A stretch of 64,000 bases of DNA, taken from assembly GCF_025583945.1 (NCBI RefSeq), contig NZ_JAOEGU010000021.1:1-64000 (forward strand), written 5' to 3'. The stretch is from Methylobacter psychrophilus. GTDB lineage: Bacteria > Pseudomonadota > Gammaproteobacteria > Methylococcales > Methylomonadaceae. The position numbers and the translations under genes are program-made. Below the pieces are notes generated by a model that was not told where the DNA came from, did no database searches, and worked only from the letters and a program-made list of their open reading frames with translations. Shown one piece after another: positions 29,680-37,465 of the stretch. Position 1 is the first letter of the stretch; every line of letters starts with the position of its first letter.

Positions 29680-29997
29680 ATGACAATAATTACACGTCCT
29701 CCGCGATCAGTCTCAGATATAAAAACACATTCAGGACGAGCGAGTCGTGATCATCAAATATACCGTGACTATTTTCAGGTTGGCGCACTTGAGTTGGAGC
29801 GTTGGCGGAGAACACTCGAGCGTAATGTTGCTGCATCGCGTATTGCCAGCATTGATAGTCGTATCACGGATATTGATAAAGAAAAAGAGGAGCTGCTGGC
29901 AGATGCAGCAACAGCTTGTGCGACGATTTACAACAAAGGTAAATCGGAAGAATCAACTGAGAGTAAAAAGCCTTCCGGTTTGCGTATCAAGTATTGA
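29680..29997 (+). CDS. gvpV: GvpV-like coiled-coil gas vesicle protein
   Basis: A 105-residue basic protein: a disordered Arg/Ser-rich N-terminus (about 1-30), then Y-x3-Y-F-x-V-G-A-L-E-L-E-R leading into a coiled coil (ERNVAASRIASIDSRITDIDKEKEEL) and a charged tail. Basic N-terminus plus coiled coil resembles what I know of cyanobacterial GvpV, and it holds the gvpV position between gvpN and gvpF. The precise role is unknown. It is 4 bases downstream of gvpN. Confidence 0.65.
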   Translation: MTIITRPPRSVSDIKTHSGRASRDHQIYRDYFQVGALELERWRRTLERNVAASRIASIDSRITDIDKEKEELLADAATACATIYNKGKSEESTESKKPSGLRIKY

Positions 29998-30007
29998 GGT
30001 TGTCATC

Positions 30008-30199
30008 ATGAACAAAATTTCTACCATCGCTCATATCCGTACACCGCGCATGCTAAAAGGTTTTCGTAGTTGTATCAACATGACGGGTAAGTCACAAATT
30101 CTTGCTGATTTCGGACGAATTTGTTCACAAGAATATCAGCGTTTAAATCGCCTTCAACAAGCCCGTGACAAATGTATTTTACTGAGGAGAGCATTGTGA
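30008..30199 (+). CDS. Small (63 residue) gvp-cluster protein, GvpV-like
   Basis: ATG at 30008 with GAGG 8 bases upstream. The 63-residue product (MNKISTIAHIRTPRMLKGF, then GKSQILADFGRICSQEYQRLNRL, then QQARDKCILLRRAL) is basic at the start and helical at the end, similar in plan to the GvpV-like protein before it. It overlaps the next gvpF start by 4 bases (GTGA) and has tight operon spacing, so it is very probably a real gene. It may be easily missed in automatic annotation. The function is unknown. Confidence 0.7.
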   Translation: MNKISTIAHIRTPRMLKGFRSCINMTGKSQILADFGRICSQEYQRLNRLQQARDKCILLRRAL

Positions 30200-31011
30200 C
30201 CATTGATAAATCCAGAAGCGGTCGAGCTAAAGTGCTTTATGCTCTGTGTGCTTCCGATGATGCAAAGCCTAGATACGACATACGGGGACTGGAATCTGCA
30301 CCGGTTTATGCGATTGATCAAAATGGTTTAAGAGCGGTGGTTAGTGATACGCTTAGCACCCGCTTACGTCCGGATCGACGTAATATCAGTGCGCATCAGG
30401 CTGTATTGCACTCGCTGACAGAAGATAAGACCGTACTACCCATGCGTTTTGGTGTCATTGCTCGCAGTGCTGAAGCTGTACAGAATTTACTGGCCGCTAA
30501 TCAAGAAACTATTAGAGAACATTTTGAACGCCTGAATGGGTGTGTAGAAATGGGTTTACGTGTTTCTTGGGATGTCGCTAATATTTATGAATATTATGTT
30601 GCTTCGCATCCGGTTCTTAGAGATGCACGCGATGAAATATGGGATAGAAGCTCCAATAACGCTGATTATCGGGATGAAAAGATTCGGTTAGGTAATTTAT
30701 ATCAGTCATTACGTAATGCAGATAGAAAAGAATTTACCGAAAAAGTAAAAGACGTGTTGTTGGATTATTGCGAAGACATTGTTGAAACACCGGTTAAACG
30801 AGAAAAAGATGTAATGAATCTGGCATGCTTAGTGGAAAGGCAGCGTCTGGATGATTTTGCCAAAGGCGTTTTTGAAGCCTCCAAGTTATTTGATAATATC
30901 TATTTATTTGATTATACAGGGCCTTGGGCGCCGCATAATTTCATTACTTTGGATTTACATGCGCCAACAAAGAAGAAAGCGTTAGCCAGCAGTACTGGTC
31001 ATTCTGGTTGA
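30196..31011 (+). CDS. gvpF: Gas vesicle protein GvpF/GvpL family, copy 1
   Basis: GTG at 30196 preceded by GAGGAG is chosen; it overlaps the previous stop (GTGA). The 271-residue protein shows the GvpF/L fold: VLYALCASDD, VVSDTLSTRL, LPMRFGVIA, and the C-terminal family end TGPWAPHNFITLDL. GvpF/L proteins are cytoplasmic assembly factors that interact with GvpA early in nucleation. One of three family members in the cluster. Confidence 0.92.
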   Translation: MTIDKSRSGRAKVLYALCASDDAKPRYDIRGLESAPVYAIDQNGLRAVVSDTLSTRLRPDRRNISAHQAVLHSLTEDKTVLPMRFGVIARSAEAVQNLLAANQETIREHFERLNGCVEMGLRVSWDVANIYEYYVASHPVLRDARDEIWDRSSNNADYRDEKIRLGNLYQSLRNADRKEFTEKVKDVLLDYCEDIVETPVKREKDVMNLACLVERQRLDDFAKGVFEASKLFDNIYLFDYTGPWAPHNFITLDLHAPTKKKALASSTGHSG

Positions 31012-31019
31012 GGATAACA

Positions 31020-31322
31020 ATGTTGCTGGTTGATGACATACTATTTTCTCCTATCACCGGCATTAATTGGATTTTTAAAAAAATTCATGAATTGGCGGAA
31101 GAGGAATTATCCGGAGAGGCAGATCGTATTCGTGAAAGTCTGACTGAGCTTTATATGCAACTGGAAACGGGTGAAATAACCGAAGAAGAATTTGAGAAAG
31201 AGGAAGCGGTGCTGTTAGACAGACTGGATGCATTAGATGAAGAGGATGATGTCATAGGTGATGCTAGTCCAGATGAAGATGAAGATGAAGATGAAGATGA
31301 AGATGAGGATGAAACAAAATGA
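31020..31322 (+). CDS. gvpG: Gas vesicle protein GvpG
   Basis: ATG at 31020 follows GAGGA (an in-frame TTG at 31008 is less likely). The 100-residue protein starts MLLVDDILFSPITGINWIFKKIHELAEEE, the GvpG signature, then a helical segment EITEEEFEKEEAVLLDRLD. The tail is a run of alternating Asp-Glu encoded by GATGAA hexamers (about 31271-31311). GvpG partners with GvpF/L in early assembly. Its stop overlaps the next ATG by 4 bases. Confidence 0.93.
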   Translation: MLLVDDILFSPITGINWIFKKIHELAEEELSGEADRIRESLTELYMQLETGEITEEEFEKEEAVLLDRLDALDEEDDVIGDASPDEDEDEDEDEDEDETK

Positions 31323-33232
31323 AACTGATGGTTTATCCAAAATTTTTACAGGAAGGATCGCTGAAGCTGGTCTTCTTTGGTGGTAAGGGTGGTGTAGGAA
31401 AAAGCACCTGTGCAAGTGCAACTGCTTTAAAGTTGGCGCAAGAACAGCCACAGCATCTATTTTTATTGGTTTCTACCGATCCGGCGCATTCACTGAAAAA
31501 TTTATTCTCTAATATAGCGGTACCCAAGAATTTGGAGGTACGGGAGTTAAATGCCGCTATTGCCTTGCATGATTTTAAATTACAGCATGATAAGCTCCTG
31601 AAAGAAATTGCTGATCGTGGTACTTTTCTTGATAAGGAAGACATTCAACGTTTAATGGATTCTGCGCTACCTGGTATGGATGAGCTGGCGGCTTATCTTG
31701 AAATCGCCAAATGGATTAAAGAAGATACCTACTATCGTATTATTATAGATACGGCTCCTACAGGCCATACATTGCGTCTTCTGGAAATGCCTGATTTAAT
31801 TCATCGTTGGTTAATTGCACTGGATACGTTACTGGCTAAACACCGCTACATGCGCAGCCATTTTGGCGGTGATAAACGCCTGGATCATTTGGATTCTTTT
31901 CTGTTGGATATGAATGATTCCTTAAAAAACATGCAATCTCTAATGACCGATACCGAACGATGCAGTTTTATTGTAGTAATGCTGGCGGAAGCCATGATTG
32001 TGGAAGAAAGCATTGATCTTGTCACGGCTTTAAACCAAAAGCAGGTATCCATGCCTGATCTGATCGTTAATCAATTATTCCCCGAAAATGACTGTCTCAT
32101 TTGTTGTACTGAACGTAGCAGGCAAATGCAAGCACTTAAAAACGTACTCAGGCGCTTACCTGGACAGGTTTTTTGGACGCTGCCTTTACTTGCCGACGAA
32201 CCACGTGGCGAGTTGCTTAACGTATTGTGGTCCGAGTTAAATTTACTTGATGAAAGTAAGGTTAACATTACTAACGGTAGCCATAAATTACCTTTACATG
32301 TGGAAACGTCTATCCCGCTACCTGCTAATACTCTGAGATTATTGATTTTCGCAGGAAAAGGCGGCGTGGGAAAAACAACGTTGGCCTGTGCAACGGCATT
32401 GCGCTTGCACAAGGAATATCCACAATTAAGTATTTTATTATTTTCGACAGATCCTGCGCATTCGCTGAGCGATTGTCTGGGTTTGCGTGTACAAGCCTAT
32501 CCTACAGCAGTCTCGCTTAAAATCGATGCACAAGAAATAAATGCACAAGCAGATTTTGATAAAATTCGGCGCGACTATCGGGCAGAACTAGAAAATTTTT
32601 TACAGGATATTTTACCTAATATAGACATTACTTTTGATCGTGAAGTGATGGAACACTTGCTCGATCTGGCTCCCCCCGGACTGGATGAAATTATGGCATT
32701 AACCTCGATTATGGATCATCTCGACAGTAGTCGCTATGACATGATAGTTGTAGATGGCGCGCCTAGCGGACATCTACTGCGTTTACTGGAGCTGCCTGAA
32801 TTGATTCGAGATTGGCTAAAAATATTCTTTTCATTATTACTTAAATATCGTAAAGTTATGCGCGTACCTCATCTATCTGAACGCTTGGTAAAGCTCTCAC
32901 GGGAATTAAAAAATCTACGTGCTCTTTTGCAAAATAGTGAACAAACAGAATTATATGCAGTGACTATCCCCACTCATTTGGCAATAGTAAAAACCTACGA
33001 TATGACATGCGCCTTGCAGCGTCTGGATATAGCGGTTAAAGCGTTATTTATCAATCAGATTACTCCTGACAGCGATTGTCCGTTATGCAAGGCAATTACC
33101 ATTCGCGAATCAGAGCAGCTTAAACAGGTGCACGACATTTTTCCTAACCAACCACAAGCATTTATTTTTCGACAAAACGCCCCTACTGGTGTGACTGAGC
33201 TAATGGCTTTGGGTTCGGTATTGTTTTTATAG
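31319..33232 (+). CDS. Tandem ArsA/Get3-like ATPase of the gas vesicle cluster (gvpW position)
   Basis: A 637-residue protein made of two homologous ATPase halves. Deviant Walker A motifs are GGKGGVGKST (about residue 20) and AGKGGVGKTT (about residue 344). Each half has the ArsA/Get3 helix motif (DTAPTGHTLRLLEMPDLI and DGAPSGHLLRLLELPELI). Each half also has a Get3-type CxxC (NDCLICC and SDCPLC) after a VNQLFP/INQITP strand. No arsenite-efflux genes are nearby. Get3 proteins shield hydrophobic clients, so a role in handling GvpA is plausible but inferred. Confidence 0.88.
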   Translation: MKLMVYPKFLQEGSLKLVFFGGKGGVGKSTCASATALKLAQEQPQHLFLLVSTDPAHSLKNLFSNIAVPKNLEVRELNAAIALHDFKLQHDKLLKEIADRGTFLDKEDIQRLMDSALPGMDELAAYLEIAKWIKEDTYYRIIIDTAPTGHTLRLLEMPDLIHRWLIALDTLLAKHRYMRSHFGGDKRLDHLDSFLLDMNDSLKNMQSLMTDTERCSFIVVMLAEAMIVEESIDLVTALNQKQVSMPDLIVNQLFPENDCLICCTERSRQMQALKNVLRRLPGQVFWTLPLLADEPRGELLNVLWSELNLLDESKVNITNGSHKLPLHVETSIPLPANTLRLLIFAGKGGVGKTTLACATALRLHKEYPQLSILLFSTDPAHSLSDCLGLRVQAYPTAVSLKIDAQEINAQADFDKIRRDYRAELENFLQDILPNIDITFDREVMEHLLDLAPPGLDEIMALTSIMDHLDSSRYDMIVVDGAPSGHLLRLLELPELIRDWLKIFFSLLLKYRKVMRVPHLSERLVKLSRELKNLRALLQNSEQTELYAVTIPTHLAIVKTYDMTCALQRLDIAVKALFINQITPDSDCPLCKAITIRESEQLKQVHDIFPNQPQAFIFRQNAPTGVTELMALGSVLFL

Positions 33233-33250
33233 ACGGCAAGAGTAAATATT

Positions 33251-33448
33251 ATGTCAATGAATACGCAGTATGAGGATGAACAGCAGCAAGTTTCCCTGTG
33301 CGAGGCGCTGGATCGCTTATTGAACAAAGGTGCGGTTGTCGTTGCTGATGTAACCATTTCTGTAGCTAATATTGATTTGATTTATTTAAGCCTGCAGGCT
33401 TTGGTAGCTTCTGTAGAAACCGGTAAACGTTTACGGGGTAGGGAGTAA
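33251..33448 (+). CDS. GvpA-family minor protein (GvpJ/S-like)
   Basis: A 65-residue member of the GvpA family: LCEALDRLLNKGAVVVADVTISVANIDLIYLSLQALVASVET matches the GvpA core, but it is shorter at the C-terminus and more divergent. Such proteins (GvpJ, GvpM, GvpS) nucleate or cap vesicles. It is 18 bases after the ATPase and 4 bases before gvpK, corresponding to gvpA2 in the Serratia order. A second Met is at 33257. Confidence 0.85.
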   Translation: MSMNTQYEDEQQQVSLCEALDRLLNKGAVVVADVTISVANIDLIYLSLQALVASVETGKRLRGRE

Positions 33449-33452
33449 AATA

Positions 33453-33800
33453 ATGACAACGAATAAACAGTTACCACATGCTTCCATGAAGGATTTATCA
33501 CCACCAATAACACAACGATTAGTTGCTCAGGGCACTCAGCACAAATTAGAAATCGATGGTGATCGCGTTCGTAATGGTTTGGCACAACTTGTCCTGACGC
33601 TGATCAAACTGTTGCACGAATTACTGGAGCGTCAGGCTATCAGACGTATGGATTCCGGATCACTTAGTGATGAAGAAATTGAACAGTTGGGGACGACGCT
33701 AATGCATCAAGCTGAGGAATTGGATAAATTGCGTGAGCTTTTTGGACTCAAAGACGAAGATTTGAATTTTAATTTAGGCCCTTTGGGCCGATTATTATAA
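33453..33800 (+). CDS. gvpK: Gas vesicle protein GvpK
   Basis: A 115-residue protein with the GvpK core (RVRNGLAQLVLTLIKLLHELLERQAIRRMDSGSLSDEEIEQLG) and the LGPLGRLL end. GvpK is a conserved accessory assembly protein of unknown mechanism. AGGGAG precedes the ATG. Confidence 0.93.
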   Translation: MTTNKQLPHASMKDLSPPITQRLVAQGTQHKLEIDGDRVRNGLAQLVLTLIKLLHELLERQAIRRMDSGSLSDEEIEQLGTTLMHQAEELDKLRELFGLKDEDLNFNLGPLGRLL

Positions 33801-33811
33801 AGGTGCATATA

Positions 33812-33895
33812 ATGAACAAAAATATACCACTATTATGGATTACCCATAGGTGCACCGTTAGCACATTTCCGGTAGGGGAGGTGTTTCATGGCTAA
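33812..33895 (+). CDS. Possible 27-residue leader peptide before the gvpX-position gene
   Basis: ATG at 33812 with AAGGTG upstream opens a 27-codon frame ending TAA at 33893-33895, overlapping the start of the following gene. It fills an otherwise empty 87-base gap and could serve translational coupling. There is no family match that I know and it could be chance. Confidence 0.25.
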   Translation: MNKNIPLLWITHRCTVSTFPVGEVFHG

Positions 33896-34151
33896 TACGG
33901 CTATTGACACAAGTTTGGCAACTCGCGGCTTTCTCTTGCGTATGGGTAACGCTTGGTTTGAACAAGATGAACTTCGGCAAGCCTTGGATGTTTATTTAAA
34001 AATTATTGAGGAATATCCTGGCAGTGAGGAAAGTCAAACGGCTCAAACTACGCTGTTAACCATCGCCCAACGTTACGAGCAGGAAGGCTTGTTACGTTTA
34101 TCCATGGATGTGCTTGAGCGACTTGAGCAAGCGCTAGCGGTAGCTGTATAA
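33888..34151 (+). CDS. TPR-like small gas vesicle cluster protein (gvpX position)
   Basis: An 87-residue protein that reads as one to two tetratricopeptide helices: AWFEQDELRQALDVYLKIIEEYPGSEESQTAQTTLLTIAQRYEQEGL. A strong GGGGAGG lies before the ATG. It follows gvpK, the position of gvpX in Serratia as I recall. It is probably a protein-interaction adaptor, but the function is unknown. Confidence 0.75.
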   Translation: MANTAIDTSLATRGFLLRMGNAWFEQDELRQALDVYLKIIEEYPGSEESQTAQTTLLTIAQRYEQEGLLRLSMDVLERLEQALAVAV

Positions 34152-34261
34152 GTTTTGGTTTACTGTAGTGCTTTGTTTAATCATGACTAAAGCTCGGCAT
34201 TATGGCGTAAGGGACAGCATTTGCGTTGTTTTTTAGGACAACTACTTTAAGGATTTACACC

Positions 34262-34594
34262 GTGAACGACAATAAGAAATTAACCCACTCAACGAATTCA
34301 ACTACCGTGGCCGATTTGTTGGAGCGACTACTGGATAAAGGTATCGTTATCAGCGGTGACATTCGCATTCGCTTGGTTGAGGTCGAATTGCTGACACTGG
34401 AAATCCGCCTGCTTATTTGCTCGGTAGACAAAGCTCTGGAAATGGGTTTGGATTGGTGGACGGGCAACCCGGCGTTTGATTCCAGAGCCAGAATAACCGC
34501 GCCATTGCCGACTATAGAGTTAGAGGATCGCTTGCAGCGCCTGGAAGCTCGTTTGGAAGCCGTATTGCCCGTCATCGAAGAAACACGTAAGTAA
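34262..34594 (+). CDS. GvpA-family protein with C-terminal helix (GvpJ-like)
   Basis: GTG at 34262 with AAGGA 8 bases upstream is chosen over an in-frame start at 34226. The 110-residue protein has a GvpA core (LLERLLDKGIVISGDIRIRLVEVELLTLEIRLLICSVDKALEMGLDWW) and an extra C-terminal coiled-coil-like helix (LEDRLQRLEARLEAVLPVIEE). GvpJ-type paralogues with such tails initiate vesicle biconcave caps. It takes the gvpA3 position of the Serratia order. Confidence 0.87.
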   Translation: MNDNKKLTHSTNSTTVADLLERLLDKGIVISGDIRIRLVEVELLTLEIRLLICSVDKALEMGLDWWTGNPAFDSRARITAPLPTIELEDRLQRLEARLEAVLPVIEETRK

Positions 34595-34608
34595 GGATTA
34601 TTTTTTTC

Positions 34609-35175
34609 ATGCGCGCGTTGATTTATTTTCCCATTATTCATAGCCCTGAGGATTTAGGGACGCTGGATAAAGCAGTCAGTGACTTGCGAACGGATAAACA
34701 AACGGACAATTATCTTGCTGCCGTTGAACATTTTTGGGTAATGATCGAAACTACCATTGAAAATTTTGGCCTGGATTATACAAGTTTGAAACTTTATCAG
34801 GATGGTCTGCCTGTGTGCGGAAAAGAGCAGGAAATAGTTGCTGATGTCGCTGAGTCTGGTAGTAAAAATTATAAATTACTGCAAACTTTAATGCAAAAAG
34901 GTGCCGTGCTTATGGGAACAGAATCGCCTGAGTTGCTGTTACAAGAACATGCTCTGGCGACGAAATTGCTACAGCCAGGAAAGGCAACCGAATCCTCTTT
35001 GGAAGCAGCGCAAGCATTATTGAATAAGAGAGATGAGTATATTGCGCAACGTATTGATAAAACACTACAAGATAATGAAATGGCTATGCTTTTTCTGGGG
35101 TTGATGCACAATATTGAAACAAAACTACCCAAAGATATTGTTCTTATTCAACCATTGGGCAAACGGATTAGTTGA
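34609..35175 (+). CDS. Gas vesicle cluster protein of unknown function (gvpY position)
   Basis: A 188-residue helical protein starting MRALIYFPIIHSPEDLGTLD. I recognise no domain. It lies 14 bases after the GvpJ-like gene and matches the place of gvpY in the Serratia order, between gvpA3 and gvrA. AAGGA lies before the ATG. No signal peptide or membrane segment. Confidence 0.7.
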   Translation: MRALIYFPIIHSPEDLGTLDKAVSDLRTDKQTDNYLAAVEHFWVMIETTIENFGLDYTSLKLYQDGLPVCGKEQEIVADVAESGSKNYKLLQTLMQKGAVLMGTESPELLLQEHALATKLLQPGKATESSLEAAQALLNKRDEYIAQRIDKTLQDNEMAMLFLGLMHNIETKLPKDIVLIQPLGKRIS

Positions 35176-35527
35176 AGAGATAATCTCTAATAACCTGGAA
35201 AGAAAACAACATATTCTTCTCGTAAACAGCATTTAACACCATAGGTAAATCAGTATCTTTTTTCTAACAGTTAGAGTCCGTTTTTATAGGTAATTAATTT
35301 ATAATCTATGTCAAAATAATAAGCTCTTATTGTCCACCCCGGTATTTGTAAATTATTTGAGCAGGGTTGTGATGTTATTGTGAATAAATACTTAAAAGAT
35401 AACCTTTATATAGCCACTGAAATTATAGTTCGTACACGCCATATATCTTTCAGGGAATGTATTACTATTGCTCGTAAGAATGCCATCAACACTTTCAATG
35501 AAAAAAATTAACAAAGGAATGTAGTCA
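35176..35527. other. 352-base gap before the NtrC-type regulator
   Basis: AT-rich and the largest gap in the second half of the gvp cluster, so it may hold a promoter for the regulatory genes. No sigma-54 motif was found. It includes one small GTG-started frame (35380-35511). No terminator-like hairpin stood out. Confidence 0.4.
35380..35511 (+). CDS. Possible 43-residue protein before gvrA
   Basis: A frame from GTG at 35380 to TAA at 35509-35511 gives a basic helical peptide (with ATEIIVRTRHISFRECI and TIARKNAINTFNEKN). It ends 16 bases before the regulator ATG. The ribosome site is weak (AGGG about 15 bases upstream). Composition looks protein-like, but support is limited. Confidence 0.35.
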   Translation: MNKYLKDNLYIATEIIVRTRHISFRECITIARKNAINTFNEKN

Positions 35528-36943
35528 ATGAATGCTATTGATTCAGGTTATATTTTAATAATTGATGATGATAAAGATATTTGTGATGTGCTGGCACACC
35601 TGCTGGAGCGGGCTGGCTATCATACCCAACAAGGTTATGATGGTGCTACGGCGATAAAATTATTATCACAACGTGAACCTGATGTATTACTACTCGATAG
35701 CGTGATTCCTGAGCCTAATGGTATGGCCGTTTTAGCTAAGGCTCGAGTTTTGTATCCGCAACTTCGCGTAATCATTATTACCGGTACGGCTGGTATTCTG
35801 GGTGCGGTTTGTGCCATCAAGGCAGGTGCATGGGATTACCTTCCCAAACCATTTGATAATAATCGCGTATTGGAATTAGTGAATCGTGCTGTGCAAACAC
35901 GCGAGAAACAATGCGCTCCGAATGACAAAGTTAGTAAAGATACTTCGGATCGTATTCTTGCCTTAATGGGAAATAGTTCAGAAACGCAAAGAATTATAAA
36001 AGATATTGTGCGTGTGGCGCATACAGATTTTTCCGTTATTATTCAAGGTGAAACAGGAACAGGTAAGGAATTAATCGCAAAAAATATTCACTTGGCCAGT
36101 CGTCGTGCTGCCGCTGATTTTATTCCAATTGATTGTGGAGCCATGTCTGAGTCGTTAATCGAAAACGAATTATTTGGTCATGAAAAAGGCTCATATACCG
36201 GTGCTGATCATGTGTGCGTAGGTAAATTTGAAGCTGCCAATGGCGGCACTTTGTTTTTGGATGAAATCGCCAACATGTCTTTATCGGCACAAGCCAAATT
36301 ACTGCGCGTAATACAAGAGCGTGTTGTTTATCGTATTGGAGCAACTAAATCTATCCCCGTTAATGTACGTTTACTCGCGGCAAGTAATGAAGATTTACTG
36401 GAAGCAGTCGTCAACGGCACATTTCGTGAGGATTTGTACTATCGATTGAATGAATACGTCATTCGTCTTCAACCGTTACGTAACCGTCATGAGGATATTC
36501 TGTTCTTGGCTCATCGTTTTTTGACAGAAACTTGCATCGAATTAGGTAAAGTACCGCTTGATTTTTCAGTTGCCGCCAAAGATGCGTTGCTACGTTATCC
36601 TTGGCCGGGTAACGTGCGAGAGTTACGTACGGTTATTCGTCGTGCTGCCTTGGTTTCTGATATAGAGGTTGGTATTGATGATTTGGGCTTAATAATAAGA
36701 GAGAGTGCATTAACGTCGTCAACAAAAAAAAATTATCCCGGTTCTATGCAAAATTGCTACCCGGAAGGTGCAACTCTCAGAGAAATTACTCAGCTAAACA
36801 TTGATGAAATAGAACGGATCATTATTCAGGATACGCTAAAAAAAACCGGGAACAACAAAGCGGAAGCTGCGCGGCGTTTAAATATTGACTATAAAACATT
36901 GCGCGCCAAACTCAAAAAAATTAATAACCTTGAGGTGAAATGA
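35528..36943 (+). CDS. gvrA: NtrC-family sigma-54-dependent response regulator (GvrA-like)
   Basis: A 471-residue activator: receiver domain (IIDDDKDICDVL; phospho-acceptor Asp in VLLLDSVIP, near residue 57; KPF Lys), AAA+ sigma-54 activation domain with Walker A GETGTGKE and Walker B GTLFLDEI, and a Fis-type helix-turn-helix (NNKAEAARRLNIDYKTLRAKL). The sigma-54-contacting GAFTGA loop reads GSYTGA. It is the natural candidate to activate the sigma-54 promoter before gvpA. The downstream histidine kinase is the likely phosphodonor. Confidence 0.92.
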   Translation: MNAIDSGYILIIDDDKDICDVLAHLLERAGYHTQQGYDGATAIKLLSQREPDVLLLDSVIPEPNGMAVLAKARVLYPQLRVIIITGTAGILGAVCAIKAGAWDYLPKPFDNNRVLELVNRAVQTREKQCAPNDKVSKDTSDRILALMGNSSETQRIIKDIVRVAHTDFSVIIQGETGTGKELIAKNIHLASRRAAADFIPIDCGAMSESLIENELFGHEKGSYTGADHVCVGKFEAANGGTLFLDEIANMSLSAQAKLLRVIQERVVYRIGATKSIPVNVRLLAASNEDLLEAVVNGTFREDLYYRLNEYVIRLQPLRNRHEDILFLAHRFLTETCIELGKVPLDFSVAAKDALLRYPWPGNVRELRTVIRRAALVSDIEVGIDDLGLIIRESALTSSTKKNYPGSMQNCYPEGATLREITQLNIDEIERIIIQDTLKKTGNNKAEAARRLNIDYKTLRAKLKKINNLEVK

Positions 36944-36945
36944 TT

Positions 36946-37458
36946 ATGAGCAGCAAAAAAGATAACGTAACAGGTAATGTCGAAGGCATTTTACGTGGCT
37001 TGGGCGATTTGGTACAAAAATTAGGTAATTTGGCAGAAAAAGGCGAACAATTGAAGCGTAGTGGGTCATTCGATATTGACACGGGGGATGGTAAAAATAC
37101 CAAAGCAGTCTATGGTTTTTCTGTGAAAATGGGCTTGGATGGTGGCCAGGGAGTACGCGTAGAGCCTTTCGGCAATGTTCATCGTGACGAGAAAACAGGT
37201 GAAACAACTGTCCAAGAAGTTTCTGAGCCGCTGATTGATATTATTGAAGAGAGTGACCATCTTTTAATATTGGCAGAAATGCCGGGGGTTGCTGATGAGG
37301 ATGTCCATTTAGAATTAAATGGCGATATTTTGGTATTAAATGCAGAAAAAGGCAGCAAGAAATATCATAAAGAAATTGTGTTGCCGCGTTCGTTTGACGG
37401 CAAGACGATGGAAAGTTCTTGCCATAACGGAATTTTGGAAATTAAATTAAAAATGTGA
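36946..37458 (+). CDS. gvpH: Hsp20/alpha-crystallin-type protein GvpH
   Basis: ATG at 36946 has GAGGTG 10 bases upstream; an ATG two codons earlier (36940) overlaps the regulator stop and is also possible. The 170-residue protein has an N-terminal helical region, then an alpha-crystallin fold (IIEESDHLLILAEMPGVADEDVHLELNGDIL) ending in the NGILEIKL motif. GvpH in haloarchaea is a small heat-shock-like protein that binds other Gvp proteins. Its place directly after gvrA matches Serratia. Confidence 0.88.
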   Translation: MSSKKDNVTGNVEGILRGLGDLVQKLGNLAEKGEQLKRSGSFDIDTGDGKNTKAVYGFSVKMGLDGGQGVRVEPFGNVHRDEKTGETTVQEVSEPLIDIIEESDHLLILAEMPGVADEDVHLELNGDILVLNAEKGSKKYHKEIVLPRSFDGKTMESSCHNGILEIKLKM

Positions 37459-37465
37459 GGCGGTC

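Noticed and set aside
31319-33232. Reading the tandem ATPase as an arsenite efflux pump subunit
   Set aside because: No arsB, arsR or arsD nearby, the gene is embedded in the gvp operon, and Get3-type CxxC pairs are present in both halves.
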